Below, piece by piece: positions 42,702-50,877 of a stretch of 64,000 bases of DNA. How positions within the stretch are numbered: the stretch's first letter is position 1; every line of letters begins with the position of its first letter. Location of the stretch: assembly GCA_015068305.1 (NCBI GenBank), contig SVKV01000007.1, positions 1 through 64,000 on the forward strand, given 5' to 3'. The position numbers and the translations under genes are program-made. The DNA comes from Oscillospiraceae bacterium. GTDB lineage: Bacteria; Bacillota; Clostridia; Oscillospirales; Oscillospiraceae. Below the pieces are notes generated by a model. It ran no database searches and was not told where the DNA came from. It was given only the letters and a program-made list of their open reading frames with translations.

Positions 42702-42730
42702 ATTATAATGAAATCCGCCCCGGTTGTCAA
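42702..42730 (-). promoter_or_regulatory. Consensus promoter of the abrB-lyase-eamA operon
   Basis: Minus strand perfect TTGACA (42725-42730), 17-base spacer, perfect TATAAT (42702-42707). It is the only fully consensus promoter noticed. Confidence 0.85.
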
Positions 42731-42761
42731 TACCGGGGCGGTGGATTTCTGGTGAAAACTG

Positions 42762-43199
42762 TTAAATTTCAGTGAGGATTTTTGTGGCCTTTTCATATTT
42801 GGCCTTCCATGCAGCCTTCTGCTGCTCGCTCAGACCAGAGCCGACACAACGACTTTGATCCGAATTGTGTGCCAAGTCAGCAAGTTTCACTTTGCGTGCA
42901 ATGGGATTTTCCTTGATGCAGCGCACATACTCAAAGTAATCCACACCCTCCCGGTGGGTCAGAAGGGAAACCGCTTCAGTAACCTCTTTCGGAAAAATTT
43001 CCTCCAATTGCGCAAGCGTCACATCCGTATCTTCCACCACATCGTGGAGCAGCGCCACACAGCAGCTGATCTCATCATCCATGGCCTCTGCCAGATGGAT
43101 GGGATGGAAGATATAGGGAATGCCGTTGTAGTCAGTCTGGCCCTGATGGGCTCGGTAGGCAATGCGCATGGCTTCGTTGGTCAGCGGTGTATAGATCAT
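42762..43199 (-). CDS. Small alarmone hydrolase-like HD domain protein
   Basis: 145 residues, a single SpoT/RelA-type HD domain: AYRAHQGQTDYNGIPYIFHPIHLAEAM (metal His32), ALLHDVVEDTDVT (His52, Asp53, Glu56, Asp57) and ARKVKLADLAHNSD (late Asp). No synthetase or TGS domain. Such stand-alone enzymes remove the 3' pyrophosphate from (p)ppGpp or related nucleotides. The start was placed at ATG 43199 (site GGAGAAGAG); the frame extends into the previous gene. One base behind the Zn protease, so coupled. Confidence 0.85.
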   Translation of the reverse strand: MIYTPLTNEAMRIAYRAHQGQTDYNGIPYIFHPIHLAEAMDDEISCCVALLHDVVEDTDVTLAQLEEIFPKEVTEAVSLLTHREGVDYFEYVRCIKENPIARKVKLADLAHNSDQSRCVGSGLSEQQKAAWKAKYEKATKILTEI

Positions 43200-43200
43200 A

Positions 43201-43917
43201 TCAGTCTCTTCTCCGTCTGCCGCCGAAGAGAACCAGAAGACGGACCACCTGGGCCAGCGCAACAGCCGTTGCAGCCACATAGGTCATGGCCGCAGCCTTC
43301 AGGGTTTTGCGGGCACCCTGCTGCTCTTCTGCCGTCAGAAGACCGCTGGATTCAATGGTCTGCATGGCTCTGCGGCTGGCGTTGAATTCCACAGGCAGCG
43401 TCACCAGCTGGAAAACAAGGGACAGGCTGAAGGCAGCGATGCCCAGATAGACCAGGGTATAAGAGAAATTACCCAGGAAGGAAAGCACGATACCTGCCAG
43501 AATCAGCGGCATAGCAAGCTTGGAGCCCAGATTTGTGATGGGAATGATGGCAGCCCGGAGCCGGATGGGACCGTAGTTCTGGGCATACTGCACGGCATGG
43601 CCTGCTTCATGGGCGGCAACACCGATGGCAGCGACCGAGGTGGAGCTGTGAACGGAATCAGAAAGCCGGATCACATTGGTCTTGGGATCATAATGGTCGG
43701 TCAGATTGCCGGAAACCCGTTCAATCCGGACGCCCCGGACTCCGTTGGCGGACAGAACCCGCTGAGCAGCTTCCGCGCCGGTGAGCCGGCGGATGGAATT
43801 GACCTTTGCATATTTCTGGAAGGTGGAATTGACAGAGGAACTGGCCCACATGGAAAGCAGAATGCACGGCAGCACGATCACCAGGTAGGTCCAGTCAAAA
43901 CCGTAATAATAGGGCAT
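43201..43917 (-). CDS. Zinc metallopeptidase (YugP/Zn_peptidase_2 family)
   Basis: 238 residues: an N-terminal helix (YLVIVLPCILLSMWASSSV), protease domain with AAHEAGHAVQYAQNY (HEAGH, His103, Glu104, His107), then three helices to the C-terminus. A membrane-bound peptidase of unknown target. ATG 43917 follows AAGGAGTAACACC. Operon with the alarmone hydrolase. Confidence 0.93.
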   Translation of the reverse strand: MPYYYGFDWTYLVIVLPCILLSMWASSSVNSTFQKYAKVNSIRRLTGAEAAQRVLSANGVRGVRIERVSGNLTDHYDPKTNVIRLSDSVHSSTSVAAIGVAAHEAGHAVQYAQNYGPIRLRAAIIPITNLGSKLAMPLILAGIVLSFLGNFSYTLVYLGIAAFSLSLVFQLVTLPVEFNASRRAMQTIESSGLLTAEEQQGARKTLKAAAMTYVAATAVALAQVVRLLVLFGGRRRRD

Positions 43918-43955
43918 GGTGTTACTCCTTTCAAATGACTGCTATAGTTTTCTTT

Positions 43956-43984
43956 ATTATAAACCTTTTATTCCGCATTGACAA
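43956..43984 (-). promoter_or_regulatory. Promoter of the Zn peptidase operon
   Basis: Minus strand TTGTCA (43979-43984), 17-base spacer, TATAAT (43956-43961). Confidence 0.78.
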
Positions 43985-44013
43985 GAGGCCCAATCTTAAC
44001 CATTTTGTAAATA

Positions 44014-44041
44014 TTGAAATTTTGGGCTTCTGTGTTATAAT
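44014..44041 (+). promoter_or_regulatory. Promoter of nrdG-dut
   Basis: TTGAAA at 44014-44019, 16-base spacer, TATAAT at 44036-44041. No clear NrdR box pair was recognised. Confidence 0.7.
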
Positions 44042-44120
44042 GAATTCAAGGCATTGAGCGACCTGCGCGATGCATTTACGATGTTTTGTATACTTCGCAA
44101 AGAATTACGGAGGAAATCTT

Positions 44121-44669
44121 TTGAATTACGCTACCATAAAAAATAACGATATTGCTAACGGTCCCGGTGTCCGGGTGAGCCTTTTTGTATCCGGCTGCAC
44201 CCACCGGTGCCCCGGCTGCTTCAACGAGGTGGCCTGGGACTTTGACTACGGCCAGCCCTTTACCCAGGAAACCGTGGATGCCGTTCTGGCTATGCTGGCA
44301 CCGAATCACATCAGAGGACTGACCCTGCTGGGCGGTGAGCCCTTTGAGCCTCAGAATCAGCCGGCGATTCTGGATCTTTTGCGGCAGGTTAAGGCGAAAT
44401 TTCCGGAGAAATCGGTTTGGGCCTATTCCGGTTATCTCTTTGACCGGGACATCCTGGCCGGCCGGCTGGGTCCGCGGGAGATTACGGAAGAATATGTCAG
44501 CTATCTGGATGTACTGGTGGACGGACCCTTTGTACAGAGCAGAAAGAATCTTTCTCTGCGGTTCCGGGGCTCCGACAACCAGCGCCTGATCGATGTAAAA
44601 GCCAGCCTGAAGGAGGGGAAGGTCATCCTCTGGCAGGACTGGCAGAGTGAAGGAAGGGGAATGAAATAA
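44121..44669 (+). CDS. nrdG: Anaerobic ribonucleotide reductase activating protein
   Basis: 182 residues, radical SAM. [4Fe-4S] motif CTHRCPGC with Cys26, Cys30 and Cys33; LTLLGGEPFEPQNQ follows. It generates the glycyl radical on NrdD. It starts with TTG 44121, with GGAGG seven bases upstream; MNYATIKNNDIANGPGVRVSLFVSGC matches family N-termini, and the longer frame from 44070 does not. NrdD is not adjacent. The stop overlaps the dut start. Confidence 0.94.
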   Translation: MNYATIKNNDIANGPGVRVSLFVSGCTHRCPGCFNEVAWDFDYGQPFTQETVDAVLAMLAPNHIRGLTLLGGEPFEPQNQPAILDLLRQVKAKFPEKSVWAYSGYLFDRDILAGRLGPREITEEYVSYLDVLVDGPFVQSRKNLSLRFRGSDNQRLIDVKASLKEGKVILWQDWQSEGRGMK

Positions 44670-45106
44670 TGAGTTACATTCGTGTGAAGAAGCTGCGCCC
44701 CAATGCAGTTTTGCCCACCTACGGTTCCGGGGAGGCAGCGGGGGCAGATCTGTATGCCTGCCTGGAAGAGGTGGTGGTGGTAGAACCCGGCCGGACGGCC
44801 TGGATTCCCACCGGTATTGCTATGGAAATTCCGAAGGGCTGTGCGGGCCTTGTTTATGCCCGGTCCGGTCTTGCCTGCAAGCGGGGACTGGCACCTGCCA
44901 ACAAAGTCGGTGTTATCGACAGCGATTACCGGGGCGAGATCACGGTGGTGCTTCATAACCACGGACCGGAGGCACAGACGGTATCCTACGGTGAAAGAAT
45001 TGCCCAGATGGTGATCACACCGGTGCTGACACCTGACTATGTGGAGGCAGAGGACCTTACGGATACGGACAGAGGGCAAGGTGGATTCGGTTCTACAGGT
45101 TGTTGA
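44669..45106 (+). CDS. dut: Deoxyuridine 5'-triphosphate nucleotidohydrolase
   Basis: 145 residues, trimeric dUTPase. Motifs: GADLYAC (I), YARSGLACKRGL (II), NKVGVIDSDYRGEI (III), GERIAQMVI (IV) and GQGGFGSTG (V). It removes dUTP and supplies dUMP. One-base overlap with nrdG, linking dNTP production and sanitation. Confidence 0.96.
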   Translation: MSYIRVKKLRPNAVLPTYGSGEAAGADLYACLEEVVVVEPGRTAWIPTGIAMEIPKGCAGLVYARSGLACKRGLAPANKVGVIDSDYRGEITVVLHNHGPEAQTVSYGERIAQMVITPVLTPDYVEAEDLTDTDRGQGGFGSTGC

Positions 45107-45197
45107 TTTGTGGAATCTGCATAAAATTTTCAGTTTCTGAGAAATCTTGCTAAAATTTATCTGTACATTTTTGCAGAAAACCTTATAATGAAACTGA

Positions 45198-45212
45198 TGG
45201 GTCATGAACCCA
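45198..45212 (+). promoter_or_regulatory. Small palindrome upstream of the Na/Pi gene
   Basis: TGGGTCATGAACCCA, a 15-base inverted repeat just after a TATAAT at 45183-45188; possible operator, no known consensus matched. Confidence 0.35.
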
Positions 45213-45255
45213 ATGTAAGATTTGCAAAAATATAAGATAACGGGAGTTTTCTATT

Positions 45256-47058
45256 ATGGAAATATTAACTGCCATTATTCAGCTGCTTGGCGGTTTGGCC
45301 ATGTTCCTGTATGGCATCGAGCTCATGGGCGACGGCCTGAAAAACAGCTCCGGCGCAGCGCTGAAACGGGTGCTGGAGAAGGTTACCGGTAACGTGTTGA
45401 TGGGCGTCATCACCGGTGCGCTGGTCACCGCTGTCATCCAGAGCTCTACCGCAACCATTGTTCTGACGGTTGCACTGATCGGTGCCGGCGTTCTGAATTT
45501 GAAGCAGGCTGTGTCCATCGTCATGGGTGCCAACATCGGTACCACCGTGACGGCCCAGATCATTCGCTTGGGTTCCATCGAATCCGACGGCAGCTGGCTA
45601 CTGTGGCTCTTTGATACCGACACCCTTGCCCCCATTGCTCTGATCATCGGCATCGTTCTGCTGATGTTCATCAAGAAAAAGACCGCCAAGCCCATCGGTG
45701 ATATCTGCATTGGCTTTGGTGTTCTGTTTGTGGGTCTGAGTCTGATGACCGACGGTGTCAAGCCCCTGATCGGTACCGATGCATTTACAAGCTTTGTCGG
45801 CTTCCTGGGTAATCCCTGGTTCGGCATCGCCTTCGGTCTGATTCTTACCGTCATTGTGCAGAGTTCCTCCGCAACGGTGGGTATGCTCCAGACGGTGGCA
45901 TCTGTCCCCGGTTCCGGCATCACTTTTGCGATGGCATATCCTGTGATCATGGGCATCAACCTTGGCACCTGTGTGACTACGGCCATGGTCTGCTCCATCG
46001 GTTCTTCCAAGGATGCAAAGCGCACCGGTGTGGTACATATTGCATTTAATACCATTGGTACTGTGCTGTTCCTTGCAGTGATGTCTGTCATGCAGAAAGT
46101 GCAGATGTTTGGTGCTGAATTCTGGACTGCGACTGTTGACAGCGGCGGAATTGCCAATTTCCAGACGGTCTTTAATCTTCTGACTGCAATCGTGCTGATT
46201 CCCTTTGCCGGCTGGCTCGTCAAGCTGTCTATGGTGGTGGTCAAGGACGACAAGCCTGCTGAAGCCCGGCATCCGGAACTGCATACCCTGGACGAAAAAC
46301 TCTATATTTCTCCTGCTGTTGCTGTTATGGAAGCTACCAAGGCCATCGGTGCCATGGGTGTTGTTGCCCAAACCAATATGAATAAGGCGATCGGACAGCT
46401 TCAGATCTATGACCCTTCCCAGTTTGCGGATATTGACGCTGATGAGCTGGAACTGGATCAGTTTGCAGATTCTGTTGATCATTTCCTGATTGGTCTGAGC
46501 AAGAATGTGGAAACTGCAGAGGATGACAAACAGCTGGACCTGCTGCTGCAGGCTGTTCCCAGTTTTGAACGAATCGGTGACTATGCAACCAATCTGATTG
46601 AGCTGGCTGAAAAACTCCACGCAGATGAAGCAGAGTTCTCCGATTCCGCAAAACAGGAGCTGATGCTGATCGGACAGGCTGTCCGGGAAGTGATGGATAT
46701 CACTGTTCAGGCACTGAATTCCAATGACAATGAGCTGGCAAAGACCATTGAGCCTCTGGAGGAAACCATTGATGATATGGTGCTGCTGCTGAAGGACCGC
46801 CATACCAAGCGCTTGAAGAACGGTTCCTGCTCCATCAATTCCGGTCTGGTCTTTATGGAAGCGCTGACCCACCTGGAACGTGCATCCGACCACTGCTCTT
46901 CCATTGCTGTGATGATGCTGGCCCGTACTGATGAAACCATCATGCTGAACCATCACGACTATCTCCAGGAAGTCCACATGGGCAATGACAAGGACTACCG
47001 CTCCGAGCGTAACCGCCGCCGGGAACAGTATCTCAAGCCCCTGAAAGACATCCAGTAA
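45256..47058 (+). CDS. Na/Pi cotransporter with PhoU-like C-terminal domain
   Basis: 600 residues. Two inverted Na_Pi_cotrans repeats with VTAVIQSSTATIVLTVALIGAG and TVIVQSSSATVGMLQTVAS (QSSSA motifs) cover residues ~1-310. A cytoplasmic PhoU-like helical domain (~370-590, DQFADSVDHFLIG...ERIGDYATNLIELAEKL...LERASDHCSSIAVMML) follows. It takes up phosphate with sodium; the tail may gate transport. ATG 45256 follows GGGAG. Strong terminator after. Confidence 0.94.
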   Translation: MEILTAIIQLLGGLAMFLYGIELMGDGLKNSSGAALKRVLEKVTGNVLMGVITGALVTAVIQSSTATIVLTVALIGAGVLNLKQAVSIVMGANIGTTVTAQIIRLGSIESDGSWLLWLFDTDTLAPIALIIGIVLLMFIKKKTAKPIGDICIGFGVLFVGLSLMTDGVKPLIGTDAFTSFVGFLGNPWFGIAFGLILTVIVQSSSATVGMLQTVASVPGSGITFAMAYPVIMGINLGTCVTTAMVCSIGSSKDAKRTGVVHIAFNTIGTVLFLAVMSVMQKVQMFGAEFWTATVDSGGIANFQTVFNLLTAIVLIPFAGWLVKLSMVVVKDDKPAEARHPELHTLDEKLYISPAVAVMEATKAIGAMGVVAQTNMNKAIGQLQIYDPSQFADIDADELELDQFADSVDHFLIGLSKNVETAEDDKQLDLLLQAVPSFERIGDYATNLIELAEKLHADEAEFSDSAKQELMLIGQAVREVMDITVQALNSNDNELAKTIEPLEETIDDMVLLLKDRHTKRLKNGSCSINSGLVFMEALTHLERASDHCSSIAVMMLARTDETIMLNHHDYLQEVHMGNDKDYRSERNRRREQYLKPLKDIQ

Positions 47059-47068
47059 CAAATTAAGA

Positions 47069-47098
47069 AAGCCCGCCGGGAACCCGGCGGGCTTTTTT
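47069..47098. terminator. Bidirectional terminator
   Basis: Stem GCCCGCCGGG / CCCGGCGGGC flanked by A and T runs, between convergent genes. Confidence 0.92.
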
Positions 47099-47103
47099 GT
47101 TGA

Positions 47104-49188
47104 TTAGTAGAACAGCAGATCGGAATAGGTGGGGTAGGGCCAGTAGGATTTGGCTGTGTTTGCTTCCAGAATGTCTGCATGGATCCGGAGGGTTTCCATG
47201 GCAGGAACCACCCGGTCGTGATAATGGAAGGAGGCTTCCTGCTTGTCGGCAGGAACGGTTGCAAGGGCCTCTTTCAGCCGGTTGATATCATCGTAAAGGG
47301 CATCGGTATTTTCACTCAGAAGCCGGACCAGATCGCTTTCCGCTCTGCAGGAGGCGTTCATAGCCTTCTTGTGATAGAGACTCTGGCACAGATCATCGGT
47401 ATAGCGCATGGCGGCGGGGAGAATCTGATGGACAGCCATATCCACCATGGTGCGGCCTTCAATGTTGACGATCTTATTGTAGGCTTCCAGGTAGATTGCA
47501 TGGCGAGCCCGGAACTCCGGCTCCGTAAAGATGCCGTGACGGGTGACCAGATCGATATTCTTGGGAGAGATATAGGTAGGCAGGCATTCTGCGGTGGAGG
47601 GCAGATTGCTGAGTCCCCGGGCAGCTGCTTCCTGCTTCCATTCTTCGGAGTAACCGTTTCCGTCGAAGATGATGCGGTGGTGGTTTTTGAAGGTTTCCGC
47701 CACCAGATTGTGGAGGGCCTCGTCGAAATTCTCTGCCTTTTCCAGAACATCGGCAAACTGGGCAAGCTCTTCGGCCATAATGGTATTCAGCGCGATATTG
47801 GGGCTGGAGATGGACTGGGAAGCACCCAGCATACGGAATTCAAACTTGTTTCCGGTGAAAGCCAGGGGAGACGTGCGGTTCCGGTCCGTGGTATCCTTGC
47901 GGATGGGGGGCAGAACGTCAACACCGATGCGAAGATTGGCCTTCTCGGGATTTTCATAGTCGGTGCCTTCCACAATGGACTTGATGATGGCATTCAGCTC
48001 GTCGCCCAGGAAGATGGAGATAATTGCCGGAGGTGCTTCGTTGGCACCCAGACGGTGGTCGTTGCCGGCATAGGCAACGGTGCAGCGCAGCAGGTCCTGG
48101 TATTCATCCACACCTTTGACGAAGGCTGCCAGGAACAGCAGGAACCGGGCATTCTGATAGGGGGTTTTACCGGGACTGAAGAGATTCTTGCCGCTGTCCG
48201 TGTTCAGCGACCAGTTGTTGTGCTTGCCGGAGCCGCTGATGCCTGCAAAGGGCTTTTCGTGGAGCAGGCATACCAGATTGTGCTTGGCAGCGCATTTTTT
48301 CATGGTGCGCATGATCATCTGGTTGTCATCGCAGGCGCTGTTCACATCCGTATAGATGGGAGCCAGCTCATGCTGACAGGGGGCGCCTTCATTGTGCTTG
48401 GTCTTGGACAGAATACCCAGACGCCAGAGCTGTTCGTCCAGATCCTTCATAAAATCAGAAACACGGGTACGGATGCTGCCGAAATAGTGATCGTCCAGTT
48501 CCTGGCCCTTGGGGGGCTGGGCGCCGAACAGAGTCCGTCCGGTGAGCCGCAGGTCTTCACGCTGGGCGTAAAGATCCTTCGGAAGCAGAAAGTATTCCTG
48601 TTCCGCACCTACGGCGGGAACCACTCTGAGGGTGTCCTGATCGCCGAAGAGACGCAGAATCCGCACGGATTCCTTGGACACTTCATCGATGGAGCGAAGC
48701 AGAGGGGTCTTCTTATCCAGCGCTTCACCGGTATAGGAGAAGAAGCAGGTAGGAATGTACAGACTGCCGTCTTTGACAAAGGCAGCAGAGGTGGGGTCCC
48801 ATGCGGTGTAGCCCCGGGCCTCAAAGGTGGCCCGCAGACCGCCGTTGGGGAAGGAGGAGCCGTCGGATTCGCCCTTGATCAATTCCTTGCCGGAAAACTC
48901 CATAATAACCCGCCCGTCGCCGGTGGGGGAGATGAAGGAATCGTGCTTCTCGGCGGTGATGCCGGTCATCGGCTGGAACCAGTGAGTAAAATGGGTGGCA
49001 CCCTTCTCAATTGCCCAGTCCTTCATTGCCTCGGCAATGGGCTGAGCAACCTCAATGGGCAGGTGGGTGCCATTGGCGATACAGGATTTCCATGCATCGA
49101 AAATGTTTTGGGACAGCCGCTGCTTCATGGTGGCCTCGTTGAAAACATCGCTGCCGAAAATCTCGGGAACATTGATCACTTCATTCAA
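47104..49188 (-). CDS. glnN: Glutamine synthetase type III
   Basis: 694 residues, the long GSIII form. Marks: PEIFGSDVFNEATMKQRL at the N-terminus, THFTHWFQPMTG, EQEYFLL, HNEGAPCQHELAPIY, ISGSGKHNNWSLN and DRNRTSPLAFTGNKFEFRMLGAS. It condenses glutamate and ammonia. The start is inferred: TTG 49188 with AAAGGATG nine bases upstream gives the expected N-terminus; GTG 49179 is the alternative; no ATG is available before residue 22. It has its own promoter, divergent from the aminotransferase gene. Confidence 0.93.
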   Translation of the reverse strand: MNEVINVPEIFGSDVFNEATMKQRLSQNIFDAWKSCIANGTHLPIEVAQPIAEAMKDWAIEKGATHFTHWFQPMTGITAEKHDSFISPTGDGRVIMEFSGKELIKGESDGSSFPNGGLRATFEARGYTAWDPTSAAFVKDGSLYIPTCFFSYTGEALDKKTPLLRSIDEVSKESVRILRLFGDQDTLRVVPAVGAEQEYFLLPKDLYAQREDLRLTGRTLFGAQPPKGQELDDHYFGSIRTRVSDFMKDLDEQLWRLGILSKTKHNEGAPCQHELAPIYTDVNSACDDNQMIMRTMKKCAAKHNLVCLLHEKPFAGISGSGKHNNWSLNTDSGKNLFSPGKTPYQNARFLLFLAAFVKGVDEYQDLLRCTVAYAGNDHRLGANEAPPAIISIFLGDELNAIIKSIVEGTDYENPEKANLRIGVDVLPPIRKDTTDRNRTSPLAFTGNKFEFRMLGASQSISSPNIALNTIMAEELAQFADVLEKAENFDEALHNLVAETFKNHHRIIFDGNGYSEEWKQEAAARGLSNLPSTAECLPTYISPKNIDLVTRHGIFTEPEFRARHAIYLEAYNKIVNIEGRTMVDMAVHQILPAAMRYTDDLCQSLYHKKAMNASCRAESDLVRLLSENTDALYDDINRLKEALATVPADKQEASFHYHDRVVPAMETLRIHADILEANTAKSYWPYPTYSDLLFY

Positions 49189-49249
49189 AACAGGCACATC
49201 CTTTCTGATGTTTTGCCGAAAAATAGGAATAAAACTGCATTCTAGGTAA

Positions 49250-49278
49250 ATTGTATGCCAGTTCAAACCAATTTGCAA
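49250..49278 (-). promoter_or_regulatory. Promoter of glnN
   Basis: Minus strand TTGCAA (49273-49278), 17-base spacer, TACAAT (49250-49255). Confidence 0.65.
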
Positions 49279-49353
49279 GGCGTTAAAATGAATAAAATTG
49301 GAGGCGATCCTTGATGTGTTTTGTTCAATCCTCCAAAATATACCGGGAGGAAT

Positions 49354-49373
49354 CTCAAAAATGAATTTTTGAG
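49354..49373. promoter_or_regulatory. 20-bp palindrome between divergent glnN and aminotransferase promoters
   Basis: CTCAAAAAT-GA-ATTTTTGAG, nine-base perfect arms, about 10 bp upstream of the aminotransferase -35 and 75 bp upstream of the glnN -35. Confidence 0.45.
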
Positions 49374-49383
49374 CATTCCAATA

Positions 49384-49412
49384 TTGCATTTTTGATTGCT
49401 GCGACGTATAAT
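49384..49412 (+). promoter_or_regulatory. Promoter of the aminotransferase gene
   Basis: TTGCAT at 49384-49389, 17-base spacer, TATAAT at 49407-49412. Confidence 0.8.
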
Positions 49413-49454
49413 AAGCCCATCTAGTACGTGAAAAATGAAGGAAGGATGATTTTT

Positions 49455-50756
49455 ATGGCCACCTATTCTTGCAGAAGCCGGGAAGAACTTCGTATGGAGT
49501 TCAAGCGTATGATTGCCCGCTACGAGGATTTGAAGCATGAGAATCTGAATCTGGATATGTCCCGGGGCAAGCCCAGCAAGCTGCAGCTGGATCTGGTCAG
49601 CGATATGCTGACCATCCTCACGGACCCCGAGGAGTGCATCATCGACGGCAAGGACGCCCGGAACTACGGCGACCTGGCCGGTCTGCAGTGCGCCAGAGAA
49701 TACTGGGCGGATATTCTGGACTGCAAGCCGGAGCAGACCTTCATCGGCGGCAATGCCAGTCTGCACATGATGTACAATATCATCGCCCGGGCCTTTACCC
49801 ACGGCCTGAAGGAAAGCCCCCAGCCCTGGTGCCGGGAGGGCCGGATCAAGTTCCTTTGCCCCAGTCCCGGTTATGACCGGCATTTCCGGATCACCGAGAC
49901 CTTCGGATTTGAAATGATCACGGTTCCCATGACACCCTACGGTCCCGATATGGATATCGTGGAGGAGCTGGTAGCCGATCCTCTGGTGAAGGGTATCTGG
50001 TGCATACCAAAGTATTCCAATCCCCAGGGCTACACCTATTCCGATGAAACAGTGCAGCGCTTTGCCAATCTGAAGCCTGCCGCACCGGATTTTCTGATCA
50101 TGTGGGACAATGCTTACTGCATTCATGAGTTTGACGGTGTTTATGAACCCTTCCCGGATATCATCTCCCTGTGTGAGCAGGCTGGCCGGCCCAATATGGT
50201 CTATGAGTTTGCTTCCACTTCCAAGATTACCTTCCCCGGTTCCGGTATTTCCGTGATGGCTTCCTCTGTGGAAAACATTGAATATATGACGAAGCTCTTC
50301 GGTGTTCAGACCATTTCCTATGATAAGATCAATCAGCTGCGCCATGTGAAGTACCTGAAGAATAAGGAACACACCATTGAGGTGATGAAGAAGCATGCCG
50401 AGATCATGGCACCCAAGTTTGAAATGGTGCTGAAGATTCTGCGCAAGCAGGTGACCAATAAGGGCATTGCCCACTGGCACCATCCCAAGGGCGGCTACTT
50501 TGTCTGTGTGGCTGCCATGCCCGGTACCGCAAGGCGGACTCTGGAGCTTTGCAAGCGGGCCGGCGTGACGCTGACGGAAGCCGGCGCAACCTATCCCTAC
50601 GGCGTGGATCCCCATGATTCCATGATCCGCATTGCACCCAGCTATCCTGCCATTGAGGATCTGGAAAAGGCAATGCATGTATTCTGCACCTGTCTGAAGA
50701 TCGCAGCCCTGGAAAAGTATCTGGGCATGACTCTGGAGCAGGTTACGGAGCTTTAA
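49455..50756 (+). CDS. Aspartate aminotransferase, subgroup Ic type
   Basis: 433 residues, PLP fold type I. Marks: LNLDMSRGKPSKLQLDLVSDML, PSPGYDRHF, CIPKYSNPQGYTYSDETV, MWDNAYCIHEF and the Schiff-base Lys257 in STSKITFPGSG. Related enzymes transaminate aspartate and glutamate. ATG 49455 was preferred (AAGGATGATTTTT upstream). It is divergent from glnN, so nitrogen assimilation and amino-group transfer may share control through the intergenic palindrome. Confidence 0.88.
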   Translation: MATYSCRSREELRMEFKRMIARYEDLKHENLNLDMSRGKPSKLQLDLVSDMLTILTDPEECIIDGKDARNYGDLAGLQCAREYWADILDCKPEQTFIGGNASLHMMYNIIARAFTHGLKESPQPWCREGRIKFLCPSPGYDRHFRITETFGFEMITVPMTPYGPDMDIVEELVADPLVKGIWCIPKYSNPQGYTYSDETVQRFANLKPAAPDFLIMWDNAYCIHEFDGVYEPFPDIISLCEQAGRPNMVYEFASTSKITFPGSGISVMASSVENIEYMTKLFGVQTISYDKINQLRHVKYLKNKEHTIEVMKKHAEIMAPKFEMVLKILRKQVTNKGIAHWHHPKGGYFVCVAAMPGTARRTLELCKRAGVTLTEAGATYPYGVDPHDSMIRIAPSYPAIEDLEKAMHVFCTCLKIAALEKYLGMTLEQVTEL

Positions 50757-50765
50757 TCAATCGGA

Positions 50766-50793
50766 AACGGCCTGTGTAATACAGGCCGTTTTT
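50766..50793 (+). terminator. Terminator of the aminotransferase gene
   Basis: Stem AACGGCCTGT / ACAGGCCGTT, loop GTAAT, T run. Confidence 0.92.
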
Positions 50794-50820
50794 CTGTTTT
50801 TTCAGGTCACGATTCGTATC

Positions 50821-50848
50821 TTGACAATCCACACGGGGATGATATTAT
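50821..50848 (+). promoter_or_regulatory. Promoter of the LUD operon
   Basis: TTGACA at 50821-50826, 16-base spacer, TATTAT at 50843-50848. Confidence 0.65.
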
Positions 50849-50877
50849 AAAAATAACAATGTAAAGGAGGTATTACA

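Noticed and set aside
47179..49245. 688-codon frame on the plus strand opposite glnN
   Set aside because: Shadow of glnN; no start context and no recognisable domain.
49189..49277. Glutamine riboswitch in the glnN leader
   Set aside because: The leader is only about 60 bases and I cannot fit the three-stem glnA motif.
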